DNA of 36,556 bases, taken from contig JAEUVX010000012.1 in assembly GCA_016786615.1 (NCBI GenBank), positions 1 through 36,556 of the forward strand. The letters are read 5' to 3'. How positions within the stretch are numbered: position 1 is the first letter of the stretch; every line of letters begins with the position of its first letter. This stretch comes from Flavipsychrobacter sp. Lineage in GTDB: Bacteria; Bacteroidota; Bacteroidia; Chitinophagales; Chitinophagaceae. The notes under the pieces were generated by a model, which was not told the DNA's origin, did not search any database, and saw only the letters and a list, made by a program, of their open reading frames with translations. Below are positions 16,801 to 25,320 of the stretch, piece by piece. The position numbers and the translations under genes were made by a program.

Positions 16801-19800
16801 GGCCTTTGCTATTGTAAGTTTTATCTTCATACAAAGGATTTCCATTAAAGTCTGATGTCACTGAACGAATAGTGCGCCCATATTTATCACTTATTAAAGT
16901 ACTGAAAGATAAATCTGAAGTATTAGTCGTAGTGACTTCAAATCTTGGATTGACCAAACCAGCGGTATATATTGTTGCAGATGCCAATCCATACGTTGTA
17001 TTCATGGAAACATTACGCAATACATCCTTAGTTTTAGTTATTCTGTTTATCTGATCATACTCAAACTCTGTCTCTAACCCCTGCGCATTAGTTTCTTTTA
17101 ATACAACACCCCAACATGTATTTAGCGAACCATAGTCAAATAATTGTGTGTATCCTTCAGCATCTGTTTTCTTTGTTACAAATTTACCATCTGCAGAATA
17201 TTCAATTGTGCTTTGTGTAAATGGAGCAATGCCACTCGCAGCAACATCTGTTTTCTCTACATTACCAAAATCATCATAATCCAATATAAGTATTTTATGA
17301 TTTGATGTGCCTGGGTCTGTAGTTATTGAGGTAACATTACCTTCAGAATTATATGTGTAATTGGTTGTCCTTGTTATACTATTGTTTCCATTGGGATCAA
17401 TATCACTATACACAATAACACTTTCCGGTTTCCCTTTATTTGCAGACCAATTCGTTCCATAATTATATGTTGTAGTTATAAGGCTGTTGTTATTATTATT
17501 AAGATCTTTTGTTCTTACTTCATTCGATACAATACTGCCAAACTCATAAAACACAGTCGATGAAGCAGTAGAGCCTGTAACAATAGTATTCTCAGTAATT
17601 TGCGACGCAATATAATCTTCGCTCCTATCTGCATAAGGTATAATGATTCTTGACATACCAGCAGCTCCTCCATCTACGTCTATTTGTTGGTAAGTGGTTT
17701 TTTTAGCATATGGCATACCTGAAAACGCATCAAGAAACTTTGTTTCAGCCAGATATGGCACATGCGATGTAAGATGAAAAGTGCTGTATGTTTTTTGCCC
17801 TGCATTATTCTCAGTATTAAATTTTTCAAATCCTTTCAATCCAAGCCCGTACTTATGCAGCAGCAAGCCCTCATATGTATAAGTATTACTCATACTTACA
17901 CCATCACTCAACATACTGACTACTTTCATAGGCAGTATTCTGGCCATATATTTGTAATCCGGTACAGTTGCCTTCACGTAGTTCGGTTGCTTAGGTAGGT
18001 TATTGTATTCTACATTGATTGTCTTTCCTGCATGTTCTATAGAAGAAACCATCAATGTTCTGTTATCTTCCTGAAATGTTAACAATGCAAGATAGCCTGC
18101 GTTCACATGAGTCGCATTCAATACATCAACTTGACCATCTCCATTAAAATCTCCTAAAGTGGTATATCGGACATCAGGGTCAATTGCGACATTACCGCTT
18201 CGCATATCGAATCCCAAACCTTTAGATAAAAATAACTTATAATCAGAAGTTGAACCTACCCCTTGGGTAAAAGAAGTTTCATTTAGCTGAAGAAAATCTG
18301 TTAATCCGTCTCCGTTAAAATCTGCAGCAAAATAATTAAAATCCGAACTACCTGGGCCTAATGGATTCAAATTTGATAAAAGCGGCTGAGGAACTGCAAA
18401 AGGTGGACGGTTTGTAAATGTGTTATAAGTACCATCAGAATAATCCATAACCCAATCATAGGAAGGATTTGTATTCCAAGAAATTATATCGGATTTTCCA
18501 TCCCCATTAAAATCACCAAACCAATTTTTCAAATAAGTATGAGGAAAATTACTAGTGCCCATTAAATATATTGGCCAAGTAGTTGGAGTTTGCACTAACT
18601 GAGGTTTAAATGTACTTGCATTATAATTCAAATGAAGTTCATATAACATGGAGCTTGGTGTATTACCCGAAACAATATGATTAATCATATATTCGCTTTT
18701 ACCATCACCATTATAATCCAAAACATTCACCGCATCAATGTGCCCATAACTGAAATGATCTATCTTCCATGGGCTAGATGCACCTGGGTATTCATCCCCA
18801 ACTATATATATATCATAATCAACAACTGTATTACCCGTCGAATGAAAATTATATGGCTGAGTAATAATAACTTCTGTTTTACCATCACCATCAAAATCAC
18901 CAGGCGCAAAATGTGTTAAACTATTGAAATTTGAATTATGTGATTGAGAGTTTTGGCCTACATATACCCCGGTAGGTGGATCAAAAACTTGAGATGGAAT
19001 ACCATTAGCCCTTAACAAGTACATTGCAAAAAACCGCGTAGACCCATTTCCATCTTGGTTAATAATTAACACATCGTCCATTCCATCTCCATCATAATCA
19101 AACGTGAGCTTTGAAGGACCATTAAAAGTATTAGCCAGCGAAATATTTATACCTGTAGTAAAAGAAAGAGGCACTGGAATTGGGGCATTAAATCCGCCAT
19201 TTTTATTGTTTATAAGCACATTTAATTGAGGTGACCCCGAAGTAATGTATGACACAATATCTGAATATCCATCACCATTGTAATCACCAGATGAAATAAC
19301 TTTATTTGAGCCATTGGAAGATATTTGTGATATATTCGCTGTTGCAGCTGTAGTTCCCCAATTAATATTTACATCCGGCATTTTGGCACTACCATCTGTT
19401 AATTCTTCAATTTTCACCAACCGTGATGCTAAATTTACATTATATGTAAAGTGATACTTATTTGCTATACTACTATCTGAAAATTTTATGTCTATATCCT
19501 GTAGCAGCACATTAGATACTACTTCAGAACCGGCAAACCATGTAGCATTAATATCAGACCGTAATCCATAAAAGAATTCTATAGTAACAGGTATGCAAGT
19601 AGTAATGTTTTGATTTGAATTTAACCCATATTTTATTTTTTCAATTCTGTATTCACCGGTATTTTGATCATTATAATATTCAAAATCAACATAATTACCA
19701 TTAGCATCTTCTACTCTATTTACAGCCCACATTAATACATTGCTTCCACCTTGTGCCAACATCTTCGAACCTGTAGTACCCGTAGTTTTGCCATACTCGT

Positions 19801-20269
19801 ATTTCATCCCATTCGGGTACTCTACTATAAAATAATCTCCGGATGTAAAGTGTCTGATAGTTGCGAAGTTCTTAACTTCTGTGAGATAAAAACCACCGTC
19901 CTCCAATAACCTTTGTCCATCAAGAAATAATGGATCATTGTTAAAATCAATAGCTGCAAGTTCTCCATTATGATATATTGTTGAATTGCCTCTTGTTATT
20001 GCTGATAATCCAGTTAAAGACCATCCCATACCTAAAGGTCCATTTCCTGATTGGCTATTATATGTTATAGCCAAATTAGGCATCACATCTTTGATACCAG
20101 GTGGTATTCTCAATGGAACCGTATATTGAAATGCGCCATTTGCCGACACATCGTAACTTACCGGTATTTCTGCTGATAACACCGGCTGTGCTATAGCTCT
20201 ATTGACAATAAATGTCAACGTAAGAACCAGTATAATACAGTTAATCTTTTTATTAATATTCATAAACAT
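13808..20269 (-). CDS. Giant SpvB/FG-GAP/RHS protein with JAMM-like C-terminal domain
   Basis: 2153 residues. Signal peptide (1-28); SpvB-like N-terminal domain (about 30-320, PVSYDVSANGAFQYTVPLRI); at least seven FG-GAP/VCBS calcium-binding motifs of the form GDFNGDGxxD (about 325-715); RHS/YD repeats (about 1000-1740); the RHS-associated core (about 1715-1815, GRLYDPLIGRMFSPDP). A Gly/Ala-rich hydrophobic stretch (about 1825-1960) precedes a variable tip of about 190 residues. The tip carries E2031 in EYGGYL, H2073-T-H2075 and S2108-P-I-D2111, the order of ligands in JAMM/JAB metalloproteases. This is the architecture of a polymorphic toxin whose tip is encapsulated by the RHS shell. It has no T9SS tail of its own. 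Start at 20269 or 20263 (MNINKK); both precede the same signal peptide. Confidence 0.88.
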   Translation of the reverse strand: MFMNINKKINCIILVLTLTFIVNRAIAQPVLSAEIPVSYDVSANGAFQYTVPLRIPPGIKDVMPNLAITYNSQSGNGPLGMGWSLTGLSAITRGNSTIYHNGELAAIDFNNDPLFLDGQRLLEDGGFYLTEVKNFATIRHFTSGDYFIVEYPNGMKYEYGKTTGTTGSKMLAQGGSNVLMWAVNRVEDANGNYVDFEYYNDQNTGEYRIEKIKYGLNSNQNITTCIPVTIEFFYGLRSDINATWFAGSEVVSNVLLQDIDIKFSDSSIANKYHFTYNVNLASRLVKIEELTDGSAKMPDVNINWGTTAATANISQISSNGSNKVISSGDYNGDGYSDIVSYITSGSPQLNVLINNKNGGFNAPIPVPLSFTTGINISLANTFNGPSKLTFDYDGDGMDDVLIINQDGNGSTRFFAMYLLRANGIPSQVFDPPTGVYVGQNSQSHNSNFNSLTHFAPGDFDGDGKTEVIITQPYNFHSTGNTVVDYDIYIVGDEYPGASSPWKIDHFSYGHIDAVNVLDYNGDGKSEYMINHIVSGNTPSSMLYELHLNYNASTFKPQLVQTPTTWPIYLMGTSNFPHTYLKNWFGDFNGDGKSDIISWNTNPSYDWVMDYSDGTYNTFTNRPPFAVPQPLLSNLNPLGPGSSDFNYFAADFNGDGLTDFLQLNETSFTQGVGSTSDYKLFLSKGLGFDMRSGNVAIDPDVRYTTLGDFNGDGQVDVLNATHVNAGYLALLTFQEDNRTLMVSSIEHAGKTINVEYNNLPKQPNYVKATVPDYKYMARILPMKVVSMLSDGVSMSNTYTYEGLLLHKYGLGLKGFEKFNTENNAGQKTYSTFHLTSHVPYLAETKFLDAFSGMPYAKKTTYQQIDVDGGAAGMSRIIIPYADRSEDYIASQITENTIVTGSTASSTVFYEFGSIVSNEVRTKDLNNNNNSLITTTYNYGTNWSANKGKPESVIVYSDIDPNGNNSITRTTNYTYNSEGNVTSITTDPGTSNHKILILDYDDFGNVEKTDVAASGIAPFTQSTIEYSADGKFVTKKTDAEGYTQLFDYGSLNTCWGVVLKETNAQGLETEFEYDQINRITKTKDVLRNVSMNTTYGLASATIYTAGLVNPRFEVTTTNTSDLSFSTLISDKYGRTIRSVTSDFNGNPLYEDKTYNSKGLVETSTKPYKSSAGLSKVETSYVYDDYNRLISTSTTQGGPTINTEYNIIAGHLHTTVTNTGTGNARTSVTCGNTLKSITGDNETIAYTYHGNGTEATIKVNNTFTPNGNTVTKSVDAFGRVVSILQPNAGNTSYNYDALNRVKYEYLPSPDPSTALTYEYTYDKIGRIIEKKQLQSPNTIYTYTYFSATHPTTAIRGLLDEESVSTGYSYKYLYNTIGELQTKDELLNGTSYNATRYDYYSNGKLRYYTFYNDIRIEYKYNSYGGLNEAGIVSAPGSIGHIIHPLWYIWGKSPYGQLENAYLFTRQNPFGMPAGTSPQILYDIIRTHSPHGYLTESKVDRILPSLGMLPNIVNKSYAYNYENGNMTTRTDHTKGGGYWEEFSYDIEYDRLTNVRYNANPANPVPDLVMNYTNNGNIIKKSDVSTNYTYPWKYNRYALGTVPDPNSSWPAGFEIPSNKLETDYYPFRKIKKVYEVNKNEVLFTYGAADERVKAEYYDLLPTRTLNKTKLYGENYEKITDKLGNVTELYYIWAGEELIGVIQTQTPSGSTSGPATGNVYYPITDHLGSITHFLDDVGNGGVLVNGIVEERSYDAWGRLRDPLTWIPYSSGNYPTGLITDRGYTGHEHIVLDGWNNNIINMNGRLYDPLIGRMFSPDPFIPDGTNSQDYNKYTYARNNPLKYNDPDGNWVNIAIGAVVGGFTGYQIGKARNATGWGLAFYTVAGAAIGAGTSGIGTAISAAGGGAITVGAASGAVAGAGFSGLRTNWNGEAMLKGAALGGASGAIGGGVGASIGGGWGAIAGGAASSGFQSIVNGGSIGQIGLDMLVGGGLSYGIYHASSYTNWKYRGGNKWGEVNVSYRQYTGMQADYVRSRFYGKEYGGYLNHDGSYERLARSGEYPFKIEGATVRIDADGKYVPIFHTHWAKPGDVYRVSTGTGQITNRGEVIDQTATRYFSPIDFPLDGPSLMLNRYDGAYGSGAYSWVQINPNINRYFPYTYNFW

Positions 20270-20281
20270 GTATATAGGATT

Positions 20282-20749
20282 TTAGAGTTTAATAATTTTC
20301 CAGGTAACTATATATTGATTGTTAACGTAGTATTTCGCATTATAAGTGCCTGGTATTAGATTATTGAGAGTTACTTGTTCTTTGGATTGCGTTAGATGTT
20401 TCTTTATTATTATCTTACCTGAAACATCACTCAACTCGATATCGGCAATATCATTATCCTGCCACGATAAATTTTCTATTATCAATATATCTTTAACCGG
20501 ATTAGGATACGCTCTTGCATAGAGCTTTTCTATTGATTCATTACCTTGATTTTCTCTTGATATTATATCTACTGTATCTGCCTGCTGACCATCTTCAGTC
20601 ACACCATTTTTTTGTAATGTAGCATTTGGATTATATTCCCGTTTAATACGGAAACCGTTTAAATAGTGGTATTCTATTCCCGGACCAGTTTGAGCATTCG
20701 TATTAACGAATACGAATAGGGCTAATAGGGTAATAAAAATGTACTTCAT
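20282..20749 (-). CDS. Small T9SS type A sorting-domain protein
   Basis: 155 residues: signal peptide (1-19, ending TNAQ), a short polar linker of about 55 residues with no domain, then a complete Por_Secre_tail/type A C-terminal domain (about 76-155) with YPNPVKDILIIE, DVSGKIIIK and LIPGTYNAKYY. It is thus almost only a type IX sorting signal. It lies 12 bp upstream of the RHS gene on the same strand, so they are co-expressed. Since the RHS protein lacks such a tail, this protein may serve as a carrier or anchor for it (inference). The 800 bp upstream hold no gene; no clear promoter was found. Confidence 0.85.
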   Translation of the reverse strand: MKYIFITLLALFVFVNTNAQTGPGIEYHYLNGFRIKREYNPNATLQKNGVTEDGQQADTVDIISRENQGNESIEKLYARAYPNPVKDILIIENLSWQDNDIADIELSDVSGKIIIKKHLTQSKEQVTLNNLIPGTYNAKYYVNNQYIVTWKIIKL

Positions 20750-21556
20750 TGTATATGGTTTAAAAAATAATGATTGAATATAACATATGAATCAATTCCA
20801 GAAACTATTCAATTATACTGGAGTTAAATAATTTCAAATACTAACCTTTGTCTGAATATACTACACAGTAATGAGGCTCGTCTTTAAACGGGACACATTG
20901 GGAATACCCAGAAAATGATTAACTCCTATTAAGAATAGGTAGCTACTACAAGAAAAATTGCAAATATTGCTTAAACATGAAATTGGTGTTTAGGTTATTA
21001 TTCTCTGTCTATCACCTTGAGAACATTATTCGGCGTACACTTTAGGACAGTTGTAATCTGTAGTTTGATGTTTGTTATGACAAAAATAAACAACGATATT
21101 GTTCTACAAAAAAAACATTGTCATTTTCTATAGCTTTAATAGAATACTAATTTTCATTGTTTTTACTTTACTAAATGAAATGAAGAATTATATCAAAACT
21201 ATATGGGTAGTATTATATTTCCAAACACCATTCGACGAAATAACTATTTCATCAGATGAAATATTGACTTCATCGGACGAAATATCAGGTCAATGATTAA
21301 AATGTAGTTGATTTTATTTAAATGATCCCAGTTATTCAAACAGTGTGTTTCCCCTTCTGTAATATATATCTATTCTATTTTGAAATATCCCCTATCATAG
21401 AAGTACGCATTGATATGGTAAAATGTATTCTGTTTATAAAGGAAATATTAGCATGCTTATGATGCGCAATAAATACAAAATTAATTCCTAGGAGATTATA
21501 TTTCAGAATATGCTACACTTGCACAAATTATGTGATATCAATTACTAATTACAATT
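20750..21556. other. Gene-free 0.8-kb spacer between RHS and restriction modules
   Basis: No convincing gene is present. The longest plus-strand frame (21099-21296) owes its regular look to a 21-bp repeat and lacks a recognised product. Small hairpins are present: TGGG-AATA-CCCA at 20899-20910 and CCTATT-AAG-AATAGG at 20925-20939. The three-unit repeat at 21227-21289 is listed separately. The region very likely holds the promoter of the leftward RHS operon and may mark a junction between separately acquired modules. Confidence 0.5.
21227..21289. repeat. Three tandem 21-bp repeats with palindromic core
   Basis: Units begin at 21227, 21248 and 21269, exactly 21 bp apart. The shared part ends in GAYGAAAT; units two and three read TTCATCnGAYGAAAT. 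Unit two lies within a perfect 19-bp palindrome (21245-21263, TATTTCATC around a central A). A two-helical-turn period and dyad symmetry fit cooperative protein binding, as at operators or replication iterons. No protein is assigned. Confidence 0.6.
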
Positions 21557-22276
21557 CTAATACTCCCAATCAATATGACTTACGGGTAGTTTATTCAGTT
21601 CATCTTTCAGTGTACGCCAGTTCGGTAGGTATTTATCCATGTAAGCCTGAAATACATCATTGTGCTTACGCTCTAACAGATGCACCATTTCATGCACGAG
21701 GATATACTCAATACAGTGAATAGGTTTCTTCGCTAATTCCAAGTTAAGCCAGATTTTCTGTTTATCTGTATTACAGGTTCCCCATTTTGTTTTCATTTGC
21801 TTTACTCCCCACTCCTCAACAGCAACGCCCATCTTGCGTTCCCATTTGTCAATAAGTGCAGGTAACATCGTCTTCAACTGTGTACGATACCACTCATTTA
21901 TAAAATGGTGCTTCTGCTCGGTAGTTGCACCGGGCCTTACCTGTATTTCTAAGTATGTTTTATTTTTTACCTGTACTAACGGACGTGCATTCTTTTCTGC
22001 TACTTTCAGGAGATACCTCTTACCTAGAAAATAATGACTTTCACGCTGTATGTATTTGCGCTCTGACTGACGGTCTTGCTGCTCAAACTTACGTTGTTGC
22101 CTCTTTATCCATGCAAGCTTTGAAATGGTATATAGCTTAATGGTTTCATCGTTGACATCTACAGGTGCTGCTAAGCGTACCCTGCCATTTGGCGGATATA
22201 CAGCGAGGTGCATATTCTTGATGTTCTTCTTCACCACCTCTACGTTGATACTACCTATCGCTATATACTGCATCAC
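21557..22276 (-). CDS. YgjP-like (DUF45/M48-type) metallopeptidase
   Basis: 239 residues, the usual YgjP length. The zinc site is VHEMVHLLERKH (H195, E196, H199, with H205 further on). Upstream are the family's KWGTCNT and WLNLELAKKPIHCIEYILVHE segments. YgjP-like proteins are often encoded beside type I restriction hsdR genes; their substrate in that setting is unknown. Here the ATG overlaps the hsdR stop by 4 bp, so it is the last gene of the restriction operon and translationally coupled to hsdR. It may process or turn over the restriction complex (inference). Confidence 0.88.
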   Translation of the reverse strand: MMQYIAIGSINVEVVKKNIKNMHLAVYPPNGRVRLAAPVDVNDETIKLYTISKLAWIKRQQRKFEQQDRQSERKYIQRESHYFLGKRYLLKVAEKNARPLVQVKNKTYLEIQVRPGATTEQKHHFINEWYRTQLKTMLPALIDKWERKMGVAVEEWGVKQMKTKWGTCNTDKQKIWLNLELAKKPIHCIEYILVHEMVHLLERKHNDVFQAYMDKYLPNWRTLKDELNKLPVSHIDWEY

Positions 22277-25200
22277 TTAAATTCTGTTTGGTTGGTTGCC
22301 AATTCAAATACTCTTGTCACTTCCGCTTCATCAGTAATACCATGATTATGCAATATCTCCCGAATAGCATTGCGTACTACTTTTTCTTTAATAGCTGAGC
22401 CTACCCAGTTATCAGGGCGTACAATATTTATCTTATCAAACAATTCAGCAGCTAATACTTCGTTGCTACCCAGGTTGTCGTACAATGCTCTTTTAGCTTG
22501 ACTATCTATACTATCCGGATAATTGTTGGAACGTTTAGGTTGTATGTCTTTTGCCAGTTCTTCAATTTTCTTCAAATACTCTTCGTATGTAATCGCGCCT
22601 AATCTGCGCTGATTTACCAGTTCAGACAGTAAAACACTCATACGCTCGTAATACACGGGGTTAATAGGCATTTCCTGTGTAATAGCTTTACGCATATTTG
22701 CTTCCAGTGTTTCAGCCATTGCTGCCTTGCTGCTTCTGATAGCATCAGGGAGCTTGCCTGTTGCTGCTTCTATGCCACTTTCAACAATCAATTGCAATAA
22801 TGTAGCATCTCCAAAAGCAGATATGGTTCTGCTTGTATCTGCTGTCAAGTACATATCCAGCAACTGACGCATTTCAGGTTCATACTTTTTAAGGTCTACA
22901 TAATCGCCACTAGCATGTTTGATGCTATTACGCAATTCTGTGTACTCTACAACAAGCTGCTTGATGCGTGAGGCCTCTACGTCTGTATAGCCCGCTTCTT
23001 TCATTTCAGGGGCAATGTTATTATATGCCCTTATTAAGGCAACTACAGATTTGTAGAACGTCAACCTGAGTTCTTCCGTTTCTTTCAGTGCTTCCTTATC
23101 TTCTGTATTCTTGCAGAAGTATTTTATGTATTGTTCAATGCCTTTAGGAGATTCTACAGGCTCGCATAACTGATGCATGGTTTCCAGTGCATCATCAAGC
23201 CTTTCACGACCTTTTTTAACACGGTCAACCAATAAGCCTTTTACATCTTCTTCATCGTATTCATCAAACGCATCTGATGTATAATCGCCAATAGAACGAT
23301 GCAGGCTATTGAATAAGTTTTTATAATCAACGATATAACCGAATTCTTTATCTTCTTTCTCTGTACGGTTTACCCTGCATATAGCCTGAAATAACCCGTG
23401 GTCGCGCATTTCTTTATCTATATACAGATAGGTACAAGCAGGCGCATCAAAACCTGTCAGTAATTTATCTACCACTATCAGCAACTGCATATTTGCAGGC
23501 TCATCTATAAACTGCTTCTTTACATCCTTCTCAAACTGCTCTCTGTTTTTGCCATTCAACATCTTCTGATAAATAGCATATTGCTCTATCTTCTCTGTTT
23601 CACCGTCACCTGTTGTTTCTCCTTTAGTACTTTCTGCACTTGGTTCAAAAGATGTTACAATTGCACATTTCTTAAAGTTAAATGTTTGGAATATCTCATA
23701 ATACCTGCAAGCTTCGTATATACTACCACTTACCAAAATGGCATTACCACGTCCATCTTTCAGGCGGGATTTCATTTTAAAATCCTTAATGATGTCAAAT
23801 GCAATTTTCTCCAACCTGCTTTTGCTACTGAGTACTTTTTGCATTGTACCCCATTTCTGTTTCAGTTCTGCTTTTGGTAAATCATTCATACCAACAGTTA
23901 CTGCTTCAAACCATTGGTCTATACCTTTCTGGTCAAGTACATGCTGGTCAACATCTCGGGCTTCATACAACAAATCCAACACTACACCATCTGCAACCGC
24001 TTCATCAAACTTATAGGTATGTATATACCTGCCGAATATTTCTATACTTTTCTTTTTGTCTGCTTTCAGTAATGGCGTACCTGTAAAGCCTATAAATACG
24101 GCTTCGGGCAACAATGCTTTCATTGATTCATGCAAATCTCCGCTTTGTGTACGGTGGCACTCGTCAATAAATACTACCAGATTACCTTTAGGAGAAAAAT
24201 CAGCAGGTTTCTTCAGTTCTTCTACGAAGCTTTTTACATCTGCTTCGTCCTTTGTACCAAACTTATGTATAAGCGTGGACAGCAACCATGGCTTTGTATC
24301 ATTCAGTTTTTCCAGTAAATCCTGACCGCTTTTAGTACGGTATATCTGTTCATCTACACCTTTGAATACTTTTTCTATCTGCTCATCCAATTCAGTACGG
24401 TCGGTGATAATCAGCAACCTTGCATCTATCAGGTTTTCACGCAGCCATTTTGCCAGCCATACCATTGTAAGGCTTTTACCACTGCCCTGTGTATGCCATA
24501 TTATACCACCTTCTTTTCTGCGCAGGTATTTTTGTGCCTCCTTAATACCAAAGTACTGATTGGGGCGACATAGCTTTTTTCTGCCAGCATCAAACACAAC
24601 AAAATTGTGCATAACATCCAGTATGCGCTCTTTATTGCAGAATTGCAACAGATGCTGGTCCAGCAGGTTGTTATCCGGATTGTGCGTGTAATTATCTTCT
24701 TTCCATTTCAGGAAATATTTTTCGTCTGTTTTGGTAGTACCATAATATAAACCTTGTGCATCGTTGCCAGCGAATACCAATTGTATGGTAGCAAAGAACG
24801 GTTTTATAAAACGTGATTGCTGATTATCGAGATTTTGGCGTATGCCTTCTGTAACTGATATGCCTCCTCTTTTTAACTCCAATACACCTACAGCAATGCC
24901 ATTTATATACAGCACTATATCAGGGCGTTTAGTACGCTCTCCTTTCAATGTAACTTCTTCTGCTATTGCAAAATGGTTGTTTTCAGGATGTTCCCAATCT
25001 ATCAGCCATACGGTTTCTTTGTTTTCGCCAGCTTCTTCCCGCACTTTTACTCCATAACGCAGTAATGAATACACTGCTTTATTAATGGGGTATATATCAT
25101 CTGACGCACTTATAGTTGCTGCTTTCCTGAAATCGAAAATGGCTTTATTAATAACAGTATCGGTATACTTGCTTGTTGAGGAGAGATATTGGCGCAGGTA

Positions 25201-25317
25201 TTCTTCTTCAATATGGCTGTTGTTTGCACGGTCTTCCCAATTGCCCAGGTAGGCATAACCCAGCTTGTTCTGAAAAAGCTTTACTACACGGTTTTGTGTT
25301 TCCCGTTCGTTTCTCAT
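22273..25317 (-). CDS. hsdR: Type I restriction enzyme R subunit
   Basis: 1014 residues, full length for HsdR. Nuclease domain: D133 (RPDIVLYINGIAVG) and E147-x-K149 (VLELKRGG), the PD-(D/E)xK site. Motor: Walker A TQGSGKS (276-282), DEAD-type box DECH (385-388), helicase motif III (GFTGTPLL) and the C-terminal RecA lobe with LLTGFDAP and QAICRVNR. A helical C-terminal region (about 720-1014) should dock on the methylase core. With HsdM and HsdS it cleaves unmodified DNA after ATP-driven translocation. Starts 3 bp after the nuclease-domain gene. No frameshift or lost catalytic residue is seen, so the system looks intact. Confidence 0.96.
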   Translation of the reverse strand: MRNERETQNRVVKLFQNKLGYAYLGNWEDRANNSHIEEEYLRQYLSSTSKYTDTVINKAIFDFRKAATISASDDIYPINKAVYSLLRYGVKVREEAGENKETVWLIDWEHPENNHFAIAEEVTLKGERTKRPDIVLYINGIAVGVLELKRGGISVTEGIRQNLDNQQSRFIKPFFATIQLVFAGNDAQGLYYGTTKTDEKYFLKWKEDNYTHNPDNNLLDQHLLQFCNKERILDVMHNFVVFDAGRKKLCRPNQYFGIKEAQKYLRRKEGGIIWHTQGSGKSLTMVWLAKWLRENLIDARLLIITDRTELDEQIEKVFKGVDEQIYRTKSGQDLLEKLNDTKPWLLSTLIHKFGTKDEADVKSFVEELKKPADFSPKGNLVVFIDECHRTQSGDLHESMKALLPEAVFIGFTGTPLLKADKKKSIEIFGRYIHTYKFDEAVADGVVLDLLYEARDVDQHVLDQKGIDQWFEAVTVGMNDLPKAELKQKWGTMQKVLSSKSRLEKIAFDIIKDFKMKSRLKDGRGNAILVSGSIYEACRYYEIFQTFNFKKCAIVTSFEPSAESTKGETTGDGETEKIEQYAIYQKMLNGKNREQFEKDVKKQFIDEPANMQLLIVVDKLLTGFDAPACTYLYIDKEMRDHGLFQAICRVNRTEKEDKEFGYIVDYKNLFNSLHRSIGDYTSDAFDEYDEEDVKGLLVDRVKKGRERLDDALETMHQLCEPVESPKGIEQYIKYFCKNTEDKEALKETEELRLTFYKSVVALIRAYNNIAPEMKEAGYTDVEASRIKQLVVEYTELRNSIKHASGDYVDLKKYEPEMRQLLDMYLTADTSRTISAFGDATLLQLIVESGIEAATGKLPDAIRSSKAAMAETLEANMRKAITQEMPINPVYYERMSVLLSELVNQRRLGAITYEEYLKKIEELAKDIQPKRSNNYPDSIDSQAKRALYDNLGSNEVLAAELFDKINIVRPDNWVGSAIKEKVVRNAIREILHNHGITDEAEVTRVFELATNQTEFK

Positions 25318-25320
25318 AGC

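Noticed and set aside
18119-19300. Tandem DNA repeat or CRISPR-like signal in the RHS gene
   Set aside because: The similar blocks encode FG-GAP/VCBS motifs (GDFNGDGxxD) in one open frame and differ at the DNA level.
21227-21289. A short CRISPR array
   Set aside because: Units are contiguous 21-mers with no spacers, only three copies, and no cas gene is present in the window.
21099-21296. A 65-codon plus-strand gene with a seven-residue SDEI-type repeat
   Set aside because: The repeat follows directly from the 21-bp DNA repeat, the rest is low-complexity AT-rich sequence and no family or promoter supports it.
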